Shown in pieces: positions 60,180-64,000 of a DNA stretch of 64,000 nt (within the stretch, counting starts at the first letter, position 1; the number at the start of each line of letters is the position of its first letter). The position numbers and the translations under genes were made by a program. Source of the stretch: Nemesobacter sp965249045 (GTDB lineage Bacteria; Desulfobacterota_D; UBA1144; Nemesobacterales; Nemesobacteraceae). The stretch spans positions 310,001-374,000 of the forward strand of contig OZ252213.1 in NCBI GenBank assembly GCA_965249045.1, read 5' to 3'. Below the pieces are notes generated by a model. That model was given only the letters and a program-made list of their open reading frames with translations, was not told the origin of the DNA and ran no database searches.

Positions 60180-61220
60180 CTACTTCCCGGACTTATCGGA
60201 GTTTAGGGAAAGACGGTAATTCACGGCGTTTTTAAGCGCCTTCATGTTAGCCCCTCCCGAGATCACAAAGCCGTCAACGACAAATGTCGGAGTGCCGCTT
60301 ACCCCGATTGATTGGCCTTCCTTCATGTCCGAAGCTACCCTCCGTTTGGCTTCCTCGGATTTCACGCACTCATCGTATTTTTTCATGTTAACCCCGAGAC
60401 CGCGTGCCATGCCCGAAAAGGTTTCTCTGGCATCGGCAACCTTTATTTCGCGCTGCTTTTCGAAAATGGCGTCGTGGATCTTCCAGAATTTCTCGTTTGA
60501 CTGGTCATAGACGCAAAGAGAGGCGATCGAGGCTTCTTCGGCCCACTTGTGAAACGATAGCGGAAACTGCTTGTAAAAGAATTTGACTTTGCCTTCGTAA
60601 TCCTTGAGAAAATCAGCCACCTGGCTTGCGGCTCGCGCGCAGTAGCCGCATTGAAAATCCGAGTACTCGACCACTGTTACTCCGGCCTTAGGGTCTCCTT
60701 TTAAGGGGACGTTCTCAAGAGAAATCTTCCCGGAGGTCTCGGCGGCTGGATCTTCATTGAGATTTTCAAGTTTGCCGACCATTATTGTTTTGCGGTCGCC
60801 GGAAACCAGAATCGGAATCTGCCCGCCTTCAGATGCGAGAAACCCTTGCCTCACTCCGGAGATACCCGTTTCCTTCATATCATCTACTTTTACGGTTGGA
60901 GGGTTGCCCATTATCAAAAACTTGCCATTGCCGCTTACAAGAAACGGAAAGGTCTGGCTTCGGCCATCGGGAAATCCGATTTTGTATTCGCCTTCCTTGA
61001 ATCCCTTTATCTCGGAATCTTTCCCTTTAACCGCCTTTACCGTGAAACCGCCGGGAAGATAAACCCCGTAGCGGCTCTTGAAGTGCTGCTCAAGTTTCCC
61101 GAGGTTAACGTTATCGAGCGCGAAAAGGCTCTCTGGGAAAAGAAAAAACACGGCTAGAAGAACCGGGACAACTATCGTTAAAACTGATTTTCTCACTTTT
61201 GAAGCAAATACTTTTTCCAT
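60180..61220 (-). CDS. Periplasmic thiol:disulfide interchange protein, DsbA/DsbC-like
   Basis: From ATG 61220 (AAGGAG upstream; an earlier TTG is rejected) it has 346 residues. It has a signal peptide (KSVLTIVVPVLLAVFFLFPESLFA), an N-terminal domain with FKSRYGVYLPGGFTVK, and from about residue 185 a thioredoxin-fold DsbA/ScsC-like domain. That domain has EYSDFQCGYCARAA (redox CGYC), KQFPLSFHKWAEEAS and VSGTPTFVVDGFVISGG (the cis-Pro TP). It probably makes or repairs periplasmic disulfides. It lies in an operon with purB upstream and the RDD and gshA genes downstream, so thiol chemistry is the shared theme of the latter part. Confidence 0.86.
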   Translation of the reverse strand: MEKVFASKVRKSVLTIVVPVLLAVFFLFPESLFALDNVNLGKLEQHFKSRYGVYLPGGFTVKAVKGKDSEIKGFKEGEYKIGFPDGRSQTFPFLVSGNGKFLIMGNPPTVKVDDMKETGISGVRQGFLASEGGQIPILVSGDRKTIMVGKLENLNEDPAAETSGKISLENVPLKGDPKAGVTVVEYSDFQCGYCARAASQVADFLKDYEGKVKFFYKQFPLSFHKWAEEASIASLCVYDQSNEKFWKIHDAIFEKQREIKVADARETFSGMARGLGVNMKKYDECVKSEEAKRRVASDMKEGQSIGVSGTPTFVVDGFVISGGANMKALKNAVNYRLSLNSDKSGK

Positions 61221-61242
61221 CACGAACAAAGCTCCTTGTTAG

Positions 61243-62541
61243 TTATGACTCGTCGAACACCGCGGCGAAGATATGGTCTATGTTCTTAAGATCCTCCTTC
61301 AGTTCAAAACACGAATCGATCTCTTTTTCCGAAAGAATATCCGTTACCTGTTCGTCGCTTTTGAGCATTTCCCGGAAATCCTTTTTCCCTTCCCAGCACC
61401 GCATGGCGTTTCGCTGAACGAGCGAGTAGGCATCTTCCCTTGAAACGCCCTTTTTTACAAGCTCAAGCAGAACTTTCTGAGAAAAAACAAGTCCGCGCGT
61501 AATCCAGATGTTCTCCTCAAGCCTGTCGGGATAGACCCGCAGACCTTCTAGGAGACCGCAAAGCCTCTCAAGCATGAAATCAACCAGTATGGTTCCGTCG
61601 GGACCTATGATCCTCTCAACAGAGGAGTGACTTATGTCCCTTTCATGCCAGAGCGCTATGTTTTCAAGGGCCGCAATCGAGTGGGACCTTACTATTCTTG
61701 AGAGCCCGCAGAGGTTTTCCGAAAGCACCGGGTTTCTTTTATGGGGCATAGCGGAAGACCCTTTCTGGCCTTCTGTGAAGGGCTCCTCCATTTCACCTAC
61801 CTCGGTTCTCTGATAATGCCTTATTTCAGTAGCGATTTTCTCCACCGACGCCGCTATGAGGGAAAGACAAAGAAAATACTGCGCGTAAATGTCTCTCTGT
61901 ATCACCTGCGTCGATATTCCCGCGGGACGGAGCCCCAGCAGTTCGCACGCATAACGTTCCACCTGCGGAGTGATATTGGCGTAGGTACCGACGGCACCCG
62001 ACATCATTCCCACGCTCACGCCCTCCCGCGCAGCACTCATCCTCTCAAGGTTCCTTCTCATCTCGTCATACCAGAGGGCAAACACAAGACCCAGCGTCCT
62101 GGGTTCGGCGTGTATGCCGTGGGAGCGCCCGATCATCGCGGTGTCCTTGTAGTCAAACGCCTTCTTGCGAAGAATCCCGAGCAGCTTCCGAAGACCCCCG
62201 ACTATGAGTCCTCCCGCCTCTTGAAGCTGTATCGAAAAAGCGGTGTCAAGAACATCCGAAGATGTCATTCCGAGATGAACGAATCTCGAATCGTCTCCTA
62301 CGTACTCGGAAACGCAGGTGAGAAAAGCCAGGACGTCGTGCTTAAGCTTTATTTCAAGCTCGGCAATTCTGTTTACGTCGAAGGAGGCTTTTTCCTTTAT
62401 GTTGGAGAGGGCTTCGGCAGGAACCTCCCCGTAATGCGCCCACGCTTCGCACACGGCAAGTTCCACCTCGAGCCAGATGCGGTAGCGGTTCTCATCCGAC
62501 CATATCCGCGACATTTCCTCTCTGGAATATCTTGAGATCAA
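61243..62541 (-). CDS. purB: Adenylosuccinate lyase
   Basis: It acts twice in purine synthesis, cleaving SAICAR and adenylosuccinate. The 432-residue protein has the signature GSSAMPHKRNPVLSENLCGL (about 265-284), an N-terminal MISRYSREEMSRIWSDENRY and TSSDVLDTAFSIQLQEAG. This is the normal fumarase/aspartase-superfamily arrangement. Its ATG overlaps the MBL hydrolase stop by four bases (62538-62541). It is followed by the DsbA-like gene. Confidence 0.95.
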   Translation of the reverse strand: MISRYSREEMSRIWSDENRYRIWLEVELAVCEAWAHYGEVPAEALSNIKEKASFDVNRIAELEIKLKHDVLAFLTCVSEYVGDDSRFVHLGMTSSDVLDTAFSIQLQEAGGLIVGGLRKLLGILRKKAFDYKDTAMIGRSHGIHAEPRTLGLVFALWYDEMRRNLERMSAAREGVSVGMMSGAVGTYANITPQVERYACELLGLRPAGISTQVIQRDIYAQYFLCLSLIAASVEKIATEIRHYQRTEVGEMEEPFTEGQKGSSAMPHKRNPVLSENLCGLSRIVRSHSIAALENIALWHERDISHSSVERIIGPDGTILVDFMLERLCGLLEGLRVYPDRLEENIWITRGLVFSQKVLLELVKKGVSREDAYSLVQRNAMRCWEGKKDFREMLKSDEQVTDILSEKEIDSCFELKEDLKNIDHIFAAVFDES

Positions 62542-63362
62542 ACCGTTATAACCTCCCCGACAGTGTTTCGCGGAGCAACGTCCACAGCAACGCGGCCGTC
62601 GGCACCGTTTCTGCGCAGAACTTCAAGTGAACATCCAAGTGCCATCTCGGGCGTATTGTTCCTTGAGCTCAGGTGAGCAAGCAGAACATATTTTAACCCA
62701 TCGTGCAGAACGTCGCCCAGAAGGGATGCTGACTGATCGTTTGAGAGATGCCCGTGCCCCCCGCTTATTCTCTGCTGAAGGTACGGAGGGTAGGGACCTG
62801 AGAAAAGCATTTCCCTGTCATGATTCGACTCAAGAACTAGCGCGTCGCAGTTTTTAAGACTCTCTATTACAAGCGCCGTGGGTTTTCCTATGTCGGTTAC
62901 TACTCCTATTTTGACACGGCCGTCGGTTACGGTGAAACCGACCGGATCAATAGCGTCGTGCGCTACCGAGAAGGGAGTTACGGTAAGATCGTTTACGTGA
63001 AACGGCTCCTCGGAATCAAATTCCCTTAGTTTGTTTATTGCACCGTTTCGAGAACCCCCGGTCTTTGAGGAACCCGCGCCGTTTTTGTGACTGTACCCGT
63101 TTCTTTTTTCTTCCCAGAAACCGACGGTTTCCCCTGACACGTAAACAGGTACCTCAGACATTTTCCCAACGGCTTTTGAGTGGTCCTCATGCTCGTGGGA
63201 AAGCACCACCGCGTCAAGATCGGTTACGGCTACCCCAATATTCTCGAGACTCCGCGAGATCCTTCGGAAACTAATACCCGCGTCAATCAGTATTTTCGAG
63301 TATTTCGACTCAAGATAAAGCGAGTTGCCAGAACTGCCGCTGGCAAGAGTGCAGAATTTCAT
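62538..63362 (-). CDS. MBL-fold metallo-hydrolase, YycJ/WalJ-like
   Basis: From the ATG at 63362 (MKFCTLASGSSGNSLYLES) it has 274 residues; a longer frame to 63422 is unlikely. It has the zinc motif LSHEHEDHSKAV (about 54-65), GVVTDIGKPT, LESNHDREML and GHLSNDQSA, as in the YycJ/WalJ branch of the fold. These proteins act on DNA or RNA ends. Some are exonucleases that also influence double-strand break repair and cell wall signalling, and the role here is uncertain. It is the first gene of the purB operon and is divergent from the PIN/TRAM gene. Confidence 0.85.
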   Translation of the reverse strand: MKFCTLASGSSGNSLYLESKYSKILIDAGISFRRISRSLENIGVAVTDLDAVVLSHEHEDHSKAVGKMSEVPVYVSGETVGFWEEKRNGYSHKNGAGSSKTGGSRNGAINKLREFDSEEPFHVNDLTVTPFSVAHDAIDPVGFTVTDGRVKIGVVTDIGKPTALVIESLKNCDALVLESNHDREMLFSGPYPPYLQQRISGGHGHLSNDQSASLLGDVLHDGLKYVLLAHLSSRNNTPEMALGCSLEVLRRNGADGRVAVDVAPRNTVGEVITV

Positions 63363-63563
63363 AATGTTCCGTCCACGGGAAAAACCGGCTGTGTGGAAAA
63401 CCAAAAAACCGGATCGTTTCACCCGGCAAACTGTAATTATAACTGACTAGAGAAAATCGGGGGAAGATCATCTGCCGCCGTCTACACCCGAAATGGAAAC
63501 CTTGTTAAAACCACAGCCTTCATATATTCTATAATTTGCTCCCTCGGAAGGGCCGGATTATTA

Positions 63564-64000
63564 ATGAAACTTTTGATTACACTTTCCATAGCATTTGCGC
63601 TCGTGGCATTCGCCCTCGGCCCGGACTACCTTTCACTTCCCCGCTCGGTGCTTACCGCAGTTGGCTGTGGAGCATTCGCTTTTGTGGTTCTTGCGGGCTT
63701 CCGGGTGCTTTTCAGGAAGATCTCTCTTCGCTGCGCGCTCGGAATCTCAGTCGGCATGCTCACGGGTATTTTCATATACCTCGCGGTGCTCACGATTCTT
63801 AACAGTTTTCCGATAGCCGGACACCTCCTGCCCCACGTAAAAGCGGGAATATTTCTGCTTCTCGTATGCATCGGCGCGGTAATAGGCTATGACAAAACAT
63901 CCCTTGCCGCAGCGGCGTCGGACTCGTTTTTCAAGCAGCCCGAGGCTCTTGCTCCGAAAATACTTGACACGAGCGTGATAATAGACGGACGCATCGCCGA
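63564..64000 (+). CDS. PIN/TRAM-domain membrane protein, YacL-like (3' end beyond window)
   Basis: The visible 145 codons start MKLLITLSIAFALVAFALG and include about four transmembrane segments. They end in KILDTSVIIDGRIA, the start of the PIN nuclease domain. This membrane-plus-PIN/TRAM layout is that of the YacL family. It is divergent from the purB operon. The C-terminal half cannot be seen. Confidence 0.85.
   Translation, partial: MKLLITLSIAFALVAFALGPDYLSLPRSVLTAVGCGAFAFVVLAGFRVLFRKISLRCALGISVGMLTGIFIYLAVLTILNSFPIAGHLLPHVKAGIFLLLVCIGAVIGYDKTSLAAAASDSFFKQPEALAPKILDTSVIIDGRIA

Overview
The window is a compact chromosomal segment from a Gram-negative, probably non-model bacterium. It has roughly balanced base composition, short intergenic gaps and many tightly coupled or overlapping genes. 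Evidence for an outer membrane and periplasm is a signal-peptide porin ending in Phe, a periplasmic thioredoxin-fold oxidoreductase and an exported-type haem peroxidase. A split ATP synthase operon with two b-type subunits, a class II ribonucleotide reductase and a T. ferrooxidans-type glutamate-cysteine ligase suggest a Desulfobacterota- or candidate-phylum-like lineage. That placement is inference only; no rRNA is present.

Layout. 1-200: 5' part of a tnpB gene cut by the window edge. 222-9090: housekeeping genes (argG, pgeF-rluD-SAM hydrolase operon, MBL hydrolase, pyrF with a frameshifted UDG-like gene, ispH, an SDR). 9243-9318: tRNA-Glu. 9492-13719: sugar module (beta-phosphoglucomutase-like HAD, GH65 phosphorylase) and a HAL2-type phosphatase. 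13827-16643: a tnpB element interrupted by an IS256-family IS. 16639-21924: htpX / amidotransferase / uvrA / uppP operon. 22160-28790: mnmG, a small acidic ORF, a YyaL-type protein, Nudix, methyltransferase, tRNA-Arg and type-4 UDG. 28927-32467: leuS and a deoxyhypusine-synthase-like gene. 32904-36037: repeat-bearing porin, methyltransferase and a broken Cache-domain gene. 36191-40090: thiE, argH, mscS and DUF924. 40298-43398: TetR regulator, a triple operator-like repeat, a strong promoter and an animal-type haem peroxidase. 43827-46304: nrdJ behind two NrdR-like boxes. 46338-53578: ATP synthase F1 and stalk genes led by a cation/proton antiporter. 53887-57074: pyruvate kinase split by an ISNCY-like IS. 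57235-57793: MazEF-type toxin-antitoxin. 57804-63362: purB / thiol-redox / glutathione operon with a decayed DASS transporter at its end. 63564-64000: start of a PIN/TRAM (YacL-like) gene.

The most informative signals are two IS insertions that can be undone on paper to the base. A 9-bp target duplication restores a 386-codon tnpB, and a 4-bp duplication restores a 468-codon pyruvate kinase. Several other genes are decaying (UDG-like, Cache protein, DASS transporter). Regulatory findings include a NrdR-type box pair spaced 31 bp, a 16-bp perfect palindrome over the mazE ribosome-binding site, three 28-29-bp repeats between tetR and the peroxidase promoter, and an 11-G tract in front of the GH65 start codon. 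I found no CRISPR array, prophage or convincing novel multi-gene defence system.
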